A stretch of DNA of 64,000 nt from Mikania micrantha (Eukaryota; Streptophyta; Magnoliopsida; Asterales; Asteraceae). The position numbers and the translations under genes are program-made. Of the stretch, positions 19,562-32,242 are shown in pieces; the stretch's first letter is position 1; the number at the start of each line of letters is the position of its first letter. The notes below the pieces were generated by a model, which made no database searches, had not been told where the DNA came from, and was given only the letters and a program-made list of their open reading frames with translations. The stretch lies in NCBI GenBank assembly GCA_009363875.1, contig CM018683.1:62869207-62933206 (forward strand). Reading direction: 5' to 3'.

Positions 19562-22223
19562 TGTTAGGAATCAAAGTGGCGCAACGGAAATCGATTAACT
19601 CATACACGCACATGAAAGCAAAGAAAAAAACACACACACAATACACGATATAACGTGGTTAGATCAATGTGACCTACGTCCACGGGTTGCAACTTGGGAT
19701 TTTTTATTGATTAAGTGTTAAATATTACAATCACATGACAAATCTTTAAATAGAAAATATTTAGGTTAAACGGGCCAGGTTTAGGGTCGGCTGCCCTAAG
19801 CCTCCCAAAGGCCTACTTAAACCTAACAATCTCCCACTCGGTGGCCTTGTGATAGAATCAAGCCTGACACCCAACATAAGCAATCCAATCATCCAGTAAA
19901 TCCAGTAATTTTGAATAACAAGTCCTCCACGCCTCAATTGCCAAAAATAAGTTAAGACTTTATCATATCCAGACAAGAAGGATCGTTTAAAGATCCCCCC
20001 GAACTAGAACTCAGTCGTGACGAATCCCGTCACCGACTCATCCTCTATCACAACTGGTGTGGACACTCCACCAGATCCATAGATACACCGAGGACCACCA
20101 ACACTCTCCAAGCATAGCAAACTACCAACAGGAAATGATTATTCGGTTCTAGTCTTCAAAACCCAACGGCACTTCGTAACTGCACCCGGAACACAACCCT
20201 TGCTCCCGATGTTACCAAATCCAGTGAATGGTTTAGACTTATGTACACGTTGAACCAACATCTCCTTGGCTCCAGACTTCATGTTTGCAAAATGAACTCT
20301 CTTAGCACGAGATTTAGCAAACCATATTTTATTTTGCTTAAAAGAGATTGTCATACATCCCTAAGCTTGCTCATCAACCATGTATAACGGCCCATGCTTC
20401 ATACCACGAGCAATCACGAGATTTCCCTTAACCACCTTCCATTTGCTACTATCAAACCTTACTTCCATTCCATGTTTATCCAGCCGACCCACATAAATCA
20501 ATTTCTTATTCAGCCTCTGAATAACCCTGACATTCTTCAGGTTTCATGTAATTCCCAATGAAGTAACCAGATCAACACCCCCCATGCTCGTGACTTAAGC
20601 AACTCATCATTAGCAACTTGAACCTTCCCAAAATCTCCTTGTTTCAAATTCATCTTCTTCCTTGCTGTCCATGGCATGAAACGAAGCCACTAAATCCATG
20701 CACTAGCACTGTTCGGCGAACGTCTTCACCTAGCACAATATCACGGATCCCCTCAAACGTCATCTCAGTGGTCCCCACAAAACTTGTAACAATCATTTTC
20801 CCAGACCAAGGTAGTGAAGATAACACCTTCACAGCTTTAGTCTCGTCATCAAACTTGATTTCCACAGATGATTATCTGTGCAGAATCAAATTCAAATTAT
20901 TGATGTCACTGTAACCGAGCTTCCTTCATTCGTCCTTGTCATGAAAAATTCATTCATCAAGTACACCTTGTTAGCGGCAGAGGGCTTCTCATACACATTT
21001 GACTGATTTGACATCATTCCTCGATCAGTAGTCTCGTGCATGATGTTAAATGCAATGCTCCTCATCAACGCTAATGTAATAGCTCCTCTGGCTTTCTTGT
21101 CCTTTGAGTTCCATACAAGATTCAGCAGCTGCATCCATCTTCTCTGGTTTATCCTCCAACACCATGTCCAAATCTATCTAACTAAGCAATGCTTCCATTT
21201 GCATTTTCCACTCGATGAAATCAGTTCCATTGAACTTATCAATGTGAATCTTTCCATCATCTACCATTACCTCAGTAAAAAGATAAAACCAACAAAAAAT
21301 ACCAACACCTTTCTCATCAATCCAATCCCAATCAACTCCCAACTCATTAGAAAACCACGATCAATAACACCAGCAACTGATTAGAAAATCAACAAAGACG
21401 ACACAAGGGTTCCATTTTGTAAGCCCAATCTTCTAAAATCAGTCGATAGTAGTAGCAAACGTGATCCCAAACTGAGCAGCAACGATTCTAGGCTCAATCA
21501 AACCTAATCAGCCTCTGAACACAAAAAAATGGTTGAAATCGGCGATGGCAGCAAGAACGAGCCCTAACCAGTGGCAATTCCGGCAGCGACGACTTCAAGA
21601 GATAGCCCTAATCGATGGCGGTGTCGGCGACAACACAAGAGATAACCCTAATCGACAGCAGCAGCGACCGAATCACCGAAACAGGCGGCGACAGCCAAGA
21701 CAAATAGCGGCAGCATAAGGGGAAACCCTAATCATGGTTGCTACTCAGACGATGACAAGTGACGGCGACCTAGACCCGCGGCAGAGAAGGTGACGGCAAT
21801 AGGGTGAAACCATAAGCCTTATTGACGGCTTCAAGGGTTTCAGAAACCCTAACTCGAATACCAGACGATCACAACCTCCCCTTTCCTTTTCTTCTTTTCT
21901 TTTTCAGCAATTGTCTCAGTGCGTTCATATATTAATCTTTATTGAGCCATGGCTCTCATGCCACTTGTTAGGAATCACAGTGGCATAGCGGATATCGATC
22001 AACTCATACGCACACAAAAGCAGAAAACACACGCACGATATAACGTGTTCGGTCGGTGTGACCTATGCCACGGGTTGCAATTAGGAATTCTTTATTAATT
22101 AAGTGTTAAAGATTGCAATTACATGACAAAGCTTTAAATAGAAAATAATTAGACTAAACACCTAACGGGCTAGGTTTAGGGCCGTCTGCCCTAAGCCTTC
22201 CAAAGGCCTACATAAACCTAACA
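19562..22223 (-). mobile_element. Gag-protease-only copia element, copy 2 (complete ends)
   Basis: LTRs are 19562-19828 and 21966-22223 (TGTTAGGAATCA to AAACCTAACA). Target duplication GTATT is at 19557-19561 and 22224-22228. On the minus strand the purine tract GAGTGGGAGAT precedes the 3' LTR. The primer site next to the 5' LTR is degenerate (TGGCATGAGAGCC). It inserted into the gag of the gypsy element. The interior is a decayed copy of the gag-protease frame seen at 16337-17893 and, like it, has no integrase or RT sequence at all. Confidence 0.92.
19990..21275 (-). pseudogene. gag-protease frame of copy 2, decayed
   Basis: Pieces align in order with copy 1: gag start near 21270-21215, DKKARGAITLALMRSIAFNI near 21060-21120, IKFDDETKAVKVLSSLP near 20820-20860, FEGIRDIVLGEDVRR near 20730-20775. 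A deletion then joins gag to the protease just after its catalytic motif (FVSCHGQ). The conserved C-terminal region is at 20140-20355 (NKIWFAKSRAKRVHFANMKS, GSKGCVPGAVTK). Stops and frameshifts throughout; not expressed as one protein. Confidence 0.85.
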
Positions 22224-22296
22224 GTATTGCCATTGCCATTATTCATGAGAATTTCATTCATCTTTAGCTTCAATTGCAATTTTGATGCCGCCATAC

Positions 22297-23004
22297 TAGG
22301 GGTGTCCATAAACCGACCGAACCGTCTAAACCGGACCGGACCGAAGACAATTCGTCGGTTTGGTCGGTTTCAGAACTTGATGGTGCGGTTTATGGTTTGA
22401 GTATTCTGAAAACCGAGTGGTTCGGTGTGGTTTACGGTTTGCGTTTTTTGTAAACCGTATAAACCGCACCAACCGTTTTTATATATATATATATATATAT
22501 TTATGTATGTACATGTGCATGTATATGTGTGTGTATAATATACATCTTAAAATTATTGAAAAATCTAAGTTAACGTATTTTCATTTAACTAACCCCTTCA
22601 GTCTCTATTATCTTTATTTAAGGCTCATATGTTGTATTAAAATGAAAAATGATGATAATAATATTACTGATTTATAAGATGATCTTCAATCAAAGTTCAT
22701 TCATCATACTTTTTAGACTAGTTTTGTTGTTTTGATAATGGTTTACTTTTAGATTGTGATTTTGACTTTTAAAATTTGAATTTCAAATGGACTATGATCT
22801 TTGGCATCATTATATTAAACGTTTTTTTAAAAAACTGTAAAACCGCAAAAACCGAACCGTAAAACCGTGAAACCGCCAATACCGGTCGGTTTGGTTTACA
22901 CAACTTACATGGTCGGTTTGGTTTGTCATTTTTTGAAACCGCAATTAGTGGTTTGGTTTAAAATTTTTTGCAAAACCGACCGAACCGCACCGCGGACATC
23001 CCTA
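22297..23004 (+). mobile_element. hAT-type non-autonomous element
   Basis: 708 bp with 11-bp terminal inverted repeats TAGGGGTGTCC / GGACATCCCTA (one mismatch) and a perfect 8-bp target duplication CGCCATAC (22289-22296 and 23005-23012). Both ends are rich in repeated AACCGNNNGG-type motifs; the middle is AT-rich with a (TA)n tract near 22480-22500. No transposase. Inserted in gypsy gag. Confidence 0.93.
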
Positions 23005-23012
23005 CGCCATAC

Positions 23013-23148
23013 CATCCGCATTCTCCAATGTCGCTGATCGGATGCTTTCTAATTCTGCCGAATGTTTTCCTGCTGCAGATTCCAACCAAATCAACGACTA
23101 ATCATGCTTGTGCACACGTTGCTCCAATGTCTGATTATGAGTCGCCAT
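23013..23148 (-). pseudogene. Ty3/gypsy gag, N-terminal part
   Basis: ATG at 23148 opens MATHNQTLEQRVHKHD and meets a TAG at codon 17. Reading on, the same frame gives LESAAGKHSAELESIRSATL before the hAT element. Beyond that element it continues at 22288-22229 as AASKLQLKLKMNEILMNNG. The coiled, charged N-terminus is usual for such gags. Confidence 0.75.
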
Positions 23149-23245
23149 CTTTCTAACTTCACCAATTGATCGTCTCTACTTGATCATATGATTACAAATA
23201 CTAAAATCAGAAGCTACAGAGGAATGGTTAACTCTGATACCAATT

Positions 23246-23457
23246 TGTTAGCTACAAATTGATAGTAGGAATCAAAGGAAGAAAGTGAGTTTCAGTTCAT
23301 AGCTAACTTCCAAAAAATTACAAGTCGACCAGTTATACTCAACTAATTAACGGTCTAGCTAATTAATTAACGACTTATTACAGAATTAACATTTCTAATC
23401 CTTTATTTATCGGATTATTACATCTTTAACCCTCTGCTTATTCAATTACAACTAACA
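23246..23457 (-). repeat. 5' LTR of the nested gypsy element
   Basis: 212 bp, TGTTAG...CTAACA, with a primer-binding site for initiator tRNA-Met at 23232-23242 (TGGTATCAGAG on the minus strand) on its inner side. Confidence 0.85.
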
Positions 23458-24690
23458 CATACATTTAATCCTAGCCCCAAAATGAAAAACAGTATGACAC
23501 ATGGTAATATTCTTTCACATTATTTTGTTAAAGAATGTCTTCTTGATGTACGCCAACTTATTAAAACTTATAAAAAGTGGTATTATACATGCATTATTTT
23601 AATCGCATATTTGACTTGTGTATGTAAATGGATATTAGTAAGTAGAATTTCACACTTTTTGGGTTTGAAAGTTGTATTATATTGCAATTGATGAAGTATG
23701 CTTGCTTTTGAGAAAAAAAAAAAACAACAAAACAAAAAAATGAATTAGACATTATTGTTGCATTCCACTATTGGTTCAGTGAACAATTTCAAATTCATGT
23801 TTCTACCATCATCTATTTTTAAATAAACGATGTGTTTTGAGCTGGGTATACTCAATGGGTATTTATAGTAAAGTAACCAAAACCCGCGGGTGACAAGTAA
23901 ATACTGATAGATACCCAATAGGTTTTAGGCTGAGTTTGGGATAAACTTTTATAATCAAGTATGGGGTTGAGATTAACCAAAACCTATAGAGTATCTATTG
24001 AGTAATTACACGTTAAGTATTGTACATAACCGTGGTGTCAAGAACAACTGTTTACTTAAATACCTGTTGGATATGCCCAGTTCAAAACCTGTCAGGTATG
24101 TATATAGTAACTATTAATAAATTACACTTATCATGATCACCCTAAATTCCCTAAATAACTAAAATATATCAAGTAGATACCATGGTTGTGCTTTGTGATG
24201 TTAACATTAATATGCTTAAGTATGTTAAAAGAAGACTATGAAGTTATCATGTCCCGGCTTCAAATATTGAAGCACACGTGAAACGAACACAAAGCAAAGG
24301 TATGTTCAAAAAACCCACAAATGTTTTGCCGTTAACAAAATGAACGTTCACTTACCCTGATTCTTTTATAACATAAATACAAAATACAAAAGATAAAGGG
24401 TTTAGTTTATATGTTTGCCCATGCACCCATATCATGCTCCTACCTATTCAATTTTTGAATTATTTTAGTGTCCATTAATCTAGTTTTCATATACATTAAA
24501 GTATATTAGTGGCCAATTGGCCATGTGGCAAGAAGTGAGTAGGCACCAAGAATGACATGCATTTATGAAAACATATAGATGATGATGAACCCAAAACATT
24601 ACAAAAACATTGTCTTAAAATCTAAAAAGTCAATTGATCTAATCAGACTCAAATTTAATCCCTCGTGTTCTTTTACACCATGGTCAAAGT
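23458..24690. other. No gene seen; 3' flank of the RIT1-like gene
   Basis: AT-rich DNA. A decayed repeat at about 23860-24110 contains repeated GGGTAT/ACCCATTG-like words. No open frame with a recognisable product. Confidence 0.5.
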
Positions 24691-27600
24691 CTAAGTCAAA
24701 ATACTTTGACCCGCAAGAAAATTATAGACTTGCTTTAGATTACCTCTTGATGGTCGCGCATTTACAATGTATTTGCATACAAATACTAGTTGTTGACGCA
24801 TATCTATCTTCGTTATCCGTGCCTCCTTAAAGAATTTCCCATCATCGTATGCACCTGTTAAGAATAGTAACCTTTATTCAGGCAATCCCAAATATTCCCA
24901 TAATGTATGAAAATTTTTGGTTTGGTATTGATAATTGTGAATCATTTTCTGTCCCAATATATGCTTAGTTTACAAATTTAGTGAGAGAAAAAAAAAAAAA
25001 AAAGGTCAAGGGAAATTGTGAATTCAACAGAAGTCCTCGTGTTTTTTAAATAATTGCTATTACTATAACGCTATGTGTGTGAGCATATCTAGGGGGTTGT
25101 TGCAGGAGAAGGGGGGAGGTTAGGATTAAGTATACATACCTTCAACATTAAATAAAGAAATCAATATTGCCAAGCAAATGCAAACACTGATGTCTTCCCC
25201 TATAAAATTAGAGAAAGAATAACATTATTCAGCTGCTGGAAAACATGTGCAAGAATCCAGGTGTCAAAATTTGAGCTATAATTATACTCAACAACTTTTA
25301 AAAAACGATGTTTCTTGCAAAAAAACACCATGTACTTTCATTTTTGTCCTGTTTCAGTTATTGTACAATTGAGTTGCTGAAAATTGTTTATTTGCTGTTT
25401 GGGTCATCATAGGGCATGTTATGTTGAACAAACAAAGAGCGTGCTTCAGAAGAGACTCCTTACTCAGATAGTCAGATATGCCACAATGCTTTTATTTATC
25501 TATTTTTATGACTGTTTATTTTTTACACAAACAAAATTATACTTACTTCTAATGTCATATTTACAGCTATAAAACTCTAACCTTTAACTTAAAAAACTCA
25601 AAAAAATCTCCAAAAATTCTAAAAATTTCCAACCTTTATCAAATTCTCCAAAAACTCCTATCACTGATCTTGACCTAAATCATGACCGTAAACAGGGTAA
25701 AAAGCCATCTTTCAATCAATTAAAGGCAAAAAGAAGATTCAACTAAAACAGGACAAAATTAGAAACACATTCATACTTCAAATTTTAAATATCAATAAGA
25801 GGAGGTTGTTTGAAAAAAATAAATCCATGATGAAAGCATTGAGGTGAAGCTTACCGCTGTTGCAGCAGACTGCAAGCCTCTTTCCCTTTTTCAAATGCAG
25901 TTCCGCAAAATTCAACGCAGAAGGAAGATTTCTTTGAAGAGAAAATCTATCATATTTTGAGTCCTGTAAAGGTAAAAGAGGTCATGGAAACATCTAGCAA
26001 GATAAGTAAAAAAGAATGAGAATATAATAGAAATAAGTGATGTGATGCATAGTGACATGGCGCACCATAACAGGCAGGTGCAAATAAGCTTCAGAATCCT
26101 CAAGGGTACAAAGAATCTGATTTTTGTCACAGTTCAATATGCTCTCAACATTTGATGACTTAAAATCTGCACCACAAACGGGTCATGATTGCCACTTCTA
26201 ATCTCAACATCATCTAAATTTTCAATTGACAGCTTAGCTAAGATTATCAATTTATCATGCAAAACATATTTATATTTTCTAAATAGAGAGAACACTTACT
26301 ATATTTGGTTGAACAAACTGCAAGATTGGTCAAACCCAACCAATATACTCCATGTTCACTATCTAATAAATCTCCACTAATTCCATTCTCCACAATTATG
26401 TCTAATGGTTGGTCTTGAGACTGATTTGACCAGGTGCTTTCTGACTTTTTGGGTTTAACAGAAACCTGAGGAGCATTTTGTCCTCGTTGGGAACGAAACA
26501 CTCTATCTTTTTCAACGATATTAGCTACTGTTTGATTACATACATCAGGCCCAGAACTAATTATATCATAAACATTATTCCAAAATAAAACAGGTGTTAA
26601 ACCTCGTGCCCAACTTTCTTCATCGTCCCCTGCTCCTGCTATGTAATTCCAACTAAATTCAGAGCTCGTTTTTTGTCGATATATATCACTTGAAGCAGAT
26701 GCAGAAATAAGGATTATGGGTGTAAAATCCCAGTCGTTATAATCAGGAACTTCATTCAACCATATGACAGTTTTTTGTGAAATCCAAAGAGGGCGCAAAG
26801 GTTTCTTTAATAAAGATGAAATTGAAGCAATATCAACTCCACTTTTTTCCAAAACTGTTACCCATTCATTTAATTTAGAATCTATCCTTATTTTCTCTGT
26901 ATCAGGCACCCAGAGAGGAAGATGTAGAGATGGGTCCCATTCGAGGGATTCTTGTACAGTAGTACCACAATTTTGGGCAGAAGAAGTACCCTAAAACCAT
27001 GCAAACAACACAATGATATAAATTTTATGCATGAAAGAAGTTAAACCAACTCATACAAGATAGGCTTAATTAGAAAGGTATTAGCTATATAACTAAGTTC
27101 ATAGATGCATCACTAACTATTCTCTAAAGCTAAACAATCATTTTGTACATTTCAAAAGATGCACCATACATGATATTTGATGATCATGGTAGAATAAAGA
27201 AACAACTACTTACTCCCTCCTTTGGCTTATTGATCCCCTTCATTTTGTTTCTATAATTCAAAATTGCACGATTCAACACACAAGCCCAAATCGGTATGGT
27301 TTTTGACATACTGTCTGGGAACCTCTTCCCTTTCCTAGTAGAATCAACGATCATACACCCTCCCCTCTGTCCTATCCAAAACAAAAGCAACCAAACCTCC
27401 AAATGTTATTATCTATCTAAATCAAATTCACTATACATAACTACAAAAATGGTTTTCTTATGATAATCAAATGGAGTCTTTACTGTAAAACTTGACTCAT
27501 AGAATGATAGAAAAAGGTTTCAATGTATCACGATTTGTATTATTAACATATTGAATCTGTGGGGAGTTGGAATAATGCATCAATTTTGTTTCTAGATCAT

Positions 27601-27919
27601 CATTCATGGCACAGATAATTTTAGAAAAATAACCTGCGAGAGTCGCTACATGGAGATTGAGGCGAGAGGTGTTAAAGGACAAGTTATTCGTATGGCCATC
27701 CGTCGATTTGAAGTAGCAACTCGAATGAAATTTCTTAGCGTACCATAGACCGCAACGCAGGTTAGCTACAAGTGGCAACTCCGGCCAAAGCTGAGCTATC
27801 TCGGAGACGAAGATTGAGTCCTCGTGAATCGAACTCAGAGAATTGAACAAAGAGCTTTGTTTTCTCTTAATCGTTCTCGAGGCTCTGTATATGCTCATTG
27901 ACGCAGTATCGTCCGCCAT
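24691..27919 (-). CDS. RIT1: tRNA A64-2'-O-ribosylphosphate transferase (initiator tRNA modification), seven exons
   Basis: The enzyme adds a 2'-O-ribosyl phosphate to A64 of initiator tRNA-Met, which keeps the initiator out of elongation. Exons read by splice signals and phase: 27634-27919, 27214-27371, 26300-26990, 26066-26166, 25855-25963, 25140-25199, 24691-24854. Introns start GT and end AG. Joined they give 522 residues without a stop, close to fungal Rit1 length. Recognisable blocks: IYRASRTIKRK (residue ~8), LRCGLWY and FKSTDGHTNNLSF in exon 1, IVDSTRKGKRFPDSMSKTIP in exon 2, LEWDPSLHLPLWVPDTEK in exon 3. The C-terminal DUSP-like part has EAYLHLP, KYDRFSLQRNLPSALNFAEL, CCNSGEDISVCICLAIL and NARPSRGNLKQVYNFL. 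The start ATG at 27919 begins MADDTASMSIYR. The exon 4 donor is GTGCGC, weaker than the others. Family assignment is from recognition. Confidence 0.93.
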
Positions 27920-28530
27920 TGATGAGGGTTGAAGCTGATCTGCGAGGTCTAGGTTTTTGTTGGGGATGAGCGTCAGTTTTATTACAACTTATTATTCGTT
28001 AACGCTCGGTTTCGAGTTTATTACAAGATGGAACAGAAAAAAAAATAAAATAAAAAAAGAAACGAAAAGAAAGGAATTGAGTTTTTTCCTTTCATTTTCT
28101 TACAAATTGTAAGGAAAACTAGGTAATTTTGCTAGTTTTTATTACACTTCTCTTCATTTTCCTTCTTAAATGAAACTAAGGAACACGACATATGTTATTT
28201 TTCTTTCTTTTCTCTCGTTAAATGAATCTCAGAAACAAAATTTTTCTTATTTCTTTTCATTTCTCTCCTTTAATTAACTCGAGAACAGAGCATAAGAGTT
28301 CGGCTTAGGTTCACGGTTTTATTTTTTAGGTCCTGTTTTGGATTGCTTCAAAAAAAACTTTTTGTTAAAAGATCTTATTAATTTATAATTTTTGAAATAA
28401 AGTTTTTAAAAATATGTTTGGATTAACTGTTTCAAAATTAATTTTCAAAATGATCAAAAATAACATTTTTTTATTGAAACTATTTTAATGTTATTTGATA
28501 AAGGGTAAAGAGTGAGATAGATTTGTAATT
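27920..28530. other. Upstream region of the RIT1-like gene, AT-rich; no other gene seen
   Basis: The first ~150 bp should hold the promoter; no clear TATA box is visible. From ~28330 a degenerate repeat begins (GGTCCTGTTTTGGATTGCTT) that may be a MITE running to ~28890 (GTCCCAAACAGC). Confidence 0.4.
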
Positions 28531-28730
28531 TTATGTCATTAAGTCATAAGTTATTTTGAAAAGTTAAAATTTTTAGCTTTTCAAAAACAACTTATCACCC
28601 TTTCACAAAAAGTTATTTTCAAAAGTCATTTTATGTCATTAAGTCATAAGTTATTTTGAAAAGCTAAAATTTCTAGCTTTTCAAAAACAACTTATCACCC
28701 TTTTACAAAAAGTTATTTTCAAGAGTCATT
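28531..28730. repeat. 100-bp tandem duplication with internal palindrome
   Basis: Two 100-bp units (28531-28630, 28631-28730) differ at only a few bases. Each holds an inverted repeat with arms TTTTGAAAAG and CTTTTCAAAA around ~11 bases. Probably part of a MITE spanning about 28330-28890. Confidence 0.85.
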
Positions 28731-28890
28731 TTAGGTTTGACAAACAACTTATTGACATTTTAGCTCTTTGAAAAAAACCAATAAGTCAGTTTTAGATGAA
28801 ATCTCAAAAAGGGTCTTAATCAATGAATAGAACTTTCACTTAGATGTCTCCTATAAAACGTTCCCGTCAAAATTTCAACGTGTCCCAAAC

Positions 28891-30990
28891 AGCTTTTAAT
28901 TAGAAAAGTTTTCAAAATTTGGGATAGAAATGGGTCAAAATAGTGGTGCAAGTCAGAAGGCACAAATCTAAGCACCGATCATGTACAGGTTGTTATGGTG
29001 TCAATTGGACGATTAGTAGTCGTTTAAATAGTGCTTGGAAAGCTAAGTCAATGCACTTGATCATACGGCTTGAGTTTTCTCGGTTTCGTTCTGTTAAGAT
29101 TAGGTTATGTTATATTAAAGTTACGACGTATTTTTGGTTTCAATTCAACAAGTCCTTTTGTGTGTCTAGTGGGAGTAATCAAGAAACTTAAAAGGTTATA
29201 CCTCTATGAAGCTGAAAATGATAAAAATAAAGAAGTTTGATCTTGAATATTTCAATAAATGGTGGATTTGATTTTTGGCAATTTGTGAAGAACATGACAC
29301 CAGTTTTTGCAGCCAAGAACAAAGTTTGGGTTTTTATGCCGCCACAATACTTCAAGAGGAAGTCTTGCACAAGGATTAAAGCAGTTCTACAGCTACACAT
29401 GAAGATCTTCACACAAGTTGCAGCCTTTTTTTAGATAGTTGTTCTTTTTGTATACATTAGAGCATTATACTCAAGCCTAGGAGCAGCTAACCATGGATAT
29501 ACTCATCCATATCATGCATCTACATATACATACCCACATATCTTTCGACTCTAATAAATGAGTATTTTAAGACACACTGAAAATGTTTTTCACGCATCTC
29601 TCTCCTAATAAATATTATTAACTCTTAGTAATTAGATTATATAATTAAATATAATTTAAATATAATTTTCTTTCTTCTTATTCTAATAATGTACTAATTT
29701 ATTGAAATTTAATAAACAATAAGATCAATTATATCTTATATTAAAATACAATTTTATAATTATTCAATCTGTATAATACATGTGATTCTAGTACACATAT
29801 ATAGGTGCATATTGATGTGCATTGGCATTTGAATGTTTTAATGTTTCAAATTAAAATCCTGAAAGAGTGCTTTGTAATTTATTTTGATAATTGGATATTT
29901 GTGATTGTTATAGTTTTGTTTCAGTCATGGTAGTCCTAATAAAACCAAATCAAAACTAATGAAAATGGTCCTAACCTGGATTCACGAATTGTCACAATAC
30001 CTACCCCTCCTTACCTATATATATCTCTCGGTTCCTATGGTCCAAAATCCGAGTGTTCAACATAATCATCCAGGCCCTCCTCTTGTCAGTTGAAGCAACA
30101 ATAGCCCAATCCTCCATCAACCAAGCCTTTAGGCTACACAAGCACCATACCACACCTGGTATATATCGACAAAACTCAACTCTAAAGACCACTAGCCACT
30201 CGTTTCCCTCCTGGTCAAACACCACCAGCAAAGAACGTTCACTTTCCTACGTCTAAGTCACAACCACAACACACCTTGCAACCTACACAACACCTTTGAT
30301 TGGAGCAACAACAACATCATCACCAAGCTCTCGACCTTCTTCTTGCGTGCTAAGGTGTAGCTCGCTCTCAAACGTTTAACTAAAGTTATACACACACACA
30401 CAATTTTCTGATTTCGGACAGAAAACTATCTCAACATCAACAAACTATAAATTCATCCTAACAACTTGAAACTAAGAAAATTAAACTCCATAGTTGAGTT
30501 CGTCAAATTAGCTTTCCAAGAAATACTTGCATCTAATTCAATCAATAGATATCCCAAACAGCCCCTACAAGATTAGTGTGCATATTTGTACTTTAGTTTT
30601 GGGCAGTTGTTTTGAGTCATTTCTATTCCAAATTAAATCACAAAAATTTTCTAAAAAAAAGTTGTTTGGGACATATTTTAATACATGACTGTGAAGTTTC
30701 ATATTTTTAAACAAAATATATTATTTTTATAGTGCAACTGACACAAAGAATTTCCAATACAACAAAATACACTTATTCACATTTTGTCCATGTGAATGAA
30801 CCAAACCATGTGATGCCTTCTCATGTAAATCAACTCCAACATTCACATAACAAACCATACGAAATTACGAATGACTCTCCATTCTTATAACACCACTATG
30901 CAAATGAATTTAATCACTTGCATGATGAGATAGATAATATAAAATACATTCATACATGTACTCCTAACACCTATGTGTACACACACACAT
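28891..30990. other. No assignable gene
   Basis: Intergenic DNA. Two stretches look less random: 29240-29430 (plus) and 30001-30231 (minus, 76 codons with EWLVVFRVEFCRYIPG and LNTRILDHRNREIY). The latter resembles decayed coding sequence, but I cannot assign a family. Confidence 0.4.
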
Positions 30991-31004
30991 ATATATATAT
31001 ACAG

Positions 31005-31511
31005 GGATAGAATCCCGTGAAAACCCGATTTTAAAAAGAAAACCCTTAAACCTTATGTGGATGTTAGATCAAACTTATTTGTTTTCTGATTCAATAAAAT
31101 AGGAGGGTTATTAATTTATTATAGTCTTTTTTGCTCCCTACCTTACATATATGATTTCTCTCTCTCTCATTTGAACATCTCCTCCTCTCTCTCTAAAATC
31201 CCTACTCTCCCTCTCTAAAAAATATCTTACTCTTTCAACCAAAATACCACAACATCCCATTTTCTTGCAGGTGCTGGTATTGACATATTCTTCAAGTATG
31301 GAGAGTGAGATTGATGCTGAGAATAGTGCTAGATGGGAAAAAATGTCAACTTATGAGATTGCAGTAAGGTACACTTTGGTTTATAACCTAATAGTTTTTA
31401 ATTCCTAATAGAGTATACATTACTCATGAAGGATCTTACATTCAACCGATGAGTGCTATCTGTCCGAGCTCTTTAAATTCAGTCATGTTTCTAAGGAAAG
31501 TTGACAAATTT
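31005..31511 (+). other. Possible transposon end and captured exon-like segment
   Basis: A sharp start TACAGGGATAGAATCCCGTG at 31003 follows an (AC)n(AT)n tract. At 31271-31372 a splice-bounded segment (TTCTTGCAG before, GTACAC after) reads SSMESEIDAENSARWEKMST, which looks like a gene exon I cannot name. No partner exons recognised. Confidence 0.35.
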
Positions 31512-31967
31512 TGTTGGTTAATCCTTTATTTATCGGGTCATGGGTATGGTTCAAGTACGTTTAAACTAGTTAGTTATATGGAATAAGCTAAACTTCAAGA
31601 GTTAGATGCATGGCTAGAATATTGGAGCAAAGCATTTTGTTTTATTGTTTTTAACGGTAATATTTTTCTAGTAGGATTTGGTATTTAGTTTGACCTATTT
31701 ACATGGAAAAGAAAGTGTACCGTTGGAAAGCTATAATGGGTCATAGGATGTACCGGTTCTTTAGGTTAAATTCTTTGTTTATTAGTTTTGCATGTTTCCC
31801 ACGTCCGGATGTAAAAGGCACTATATAGGCCATTGATATCACTATTGAATAAAATTAGCTTTGCATTTTTCTTTTCTTTAGATAAATTTACTTTTCTTTT
31901 TTGCAATTTACTATCACAGTAGTTACAGTGTTGCAATTGTTCTTTTCTTTTGGTTTCATAACCAACA
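31512..31967 (+). repeat. 5' LTR of the split copia
   Basis: 456 bp, TGTTGGTT...AACCAACA, with a TATA box ~145 bp before its end. Confidence 0.87.
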
Positions 31968-32242
31968 TTTGGTATTCAGAGCTTAGGCTCAAACCGGGAT
32001 CGAAGCATGAAGAGAAGGTTGTTCATGTAATCCGCCAAAGAAGTTGAAGCAAGTAGCAAGACTGATATGTGATCATATGAAAATTAGTAAGAAAGTTAAT
32101 AACAAGAACTAGAACAAGATAAGCAAGCAAGGCAGCAAGGTTAGCAAGAAACGGAAGCACGTAGGTAAACAACAAGATTGAAGCAGGGAAGAGCAAGAAC
32201 CATAAGCAAGTAAAAGATAGCAAGATACAAACTATAGCAAGA

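Larger units (their letters stand above)
10556..23457 (-). mobile_element. Ty3/gypsy element with chromodomain, fragmented by nested insertions
   Basis: The 5' LTR is 23246-23457 (TGTTAG...CTAACA) with primer-binding site TGGTATCAGAG at 23232-23242. The 3' LTR remnant at 10556-10689 matches it over ~130 bp and is preceded on the minus strand by a GGTGGGAAG purine tract. Between them, in element order: gag start (23148), gag pieces down to 18970, reverse transcriptase 18960-18154, then after a large foreign block the integrase C-terminus (11528-11074) and chromodomain-like tail (10835-10690). Protease, RNase H and most of integrase are absent. Treating these pieces as one element is inference from matching LTRs, strand and order. 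Confidence 0.8.
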
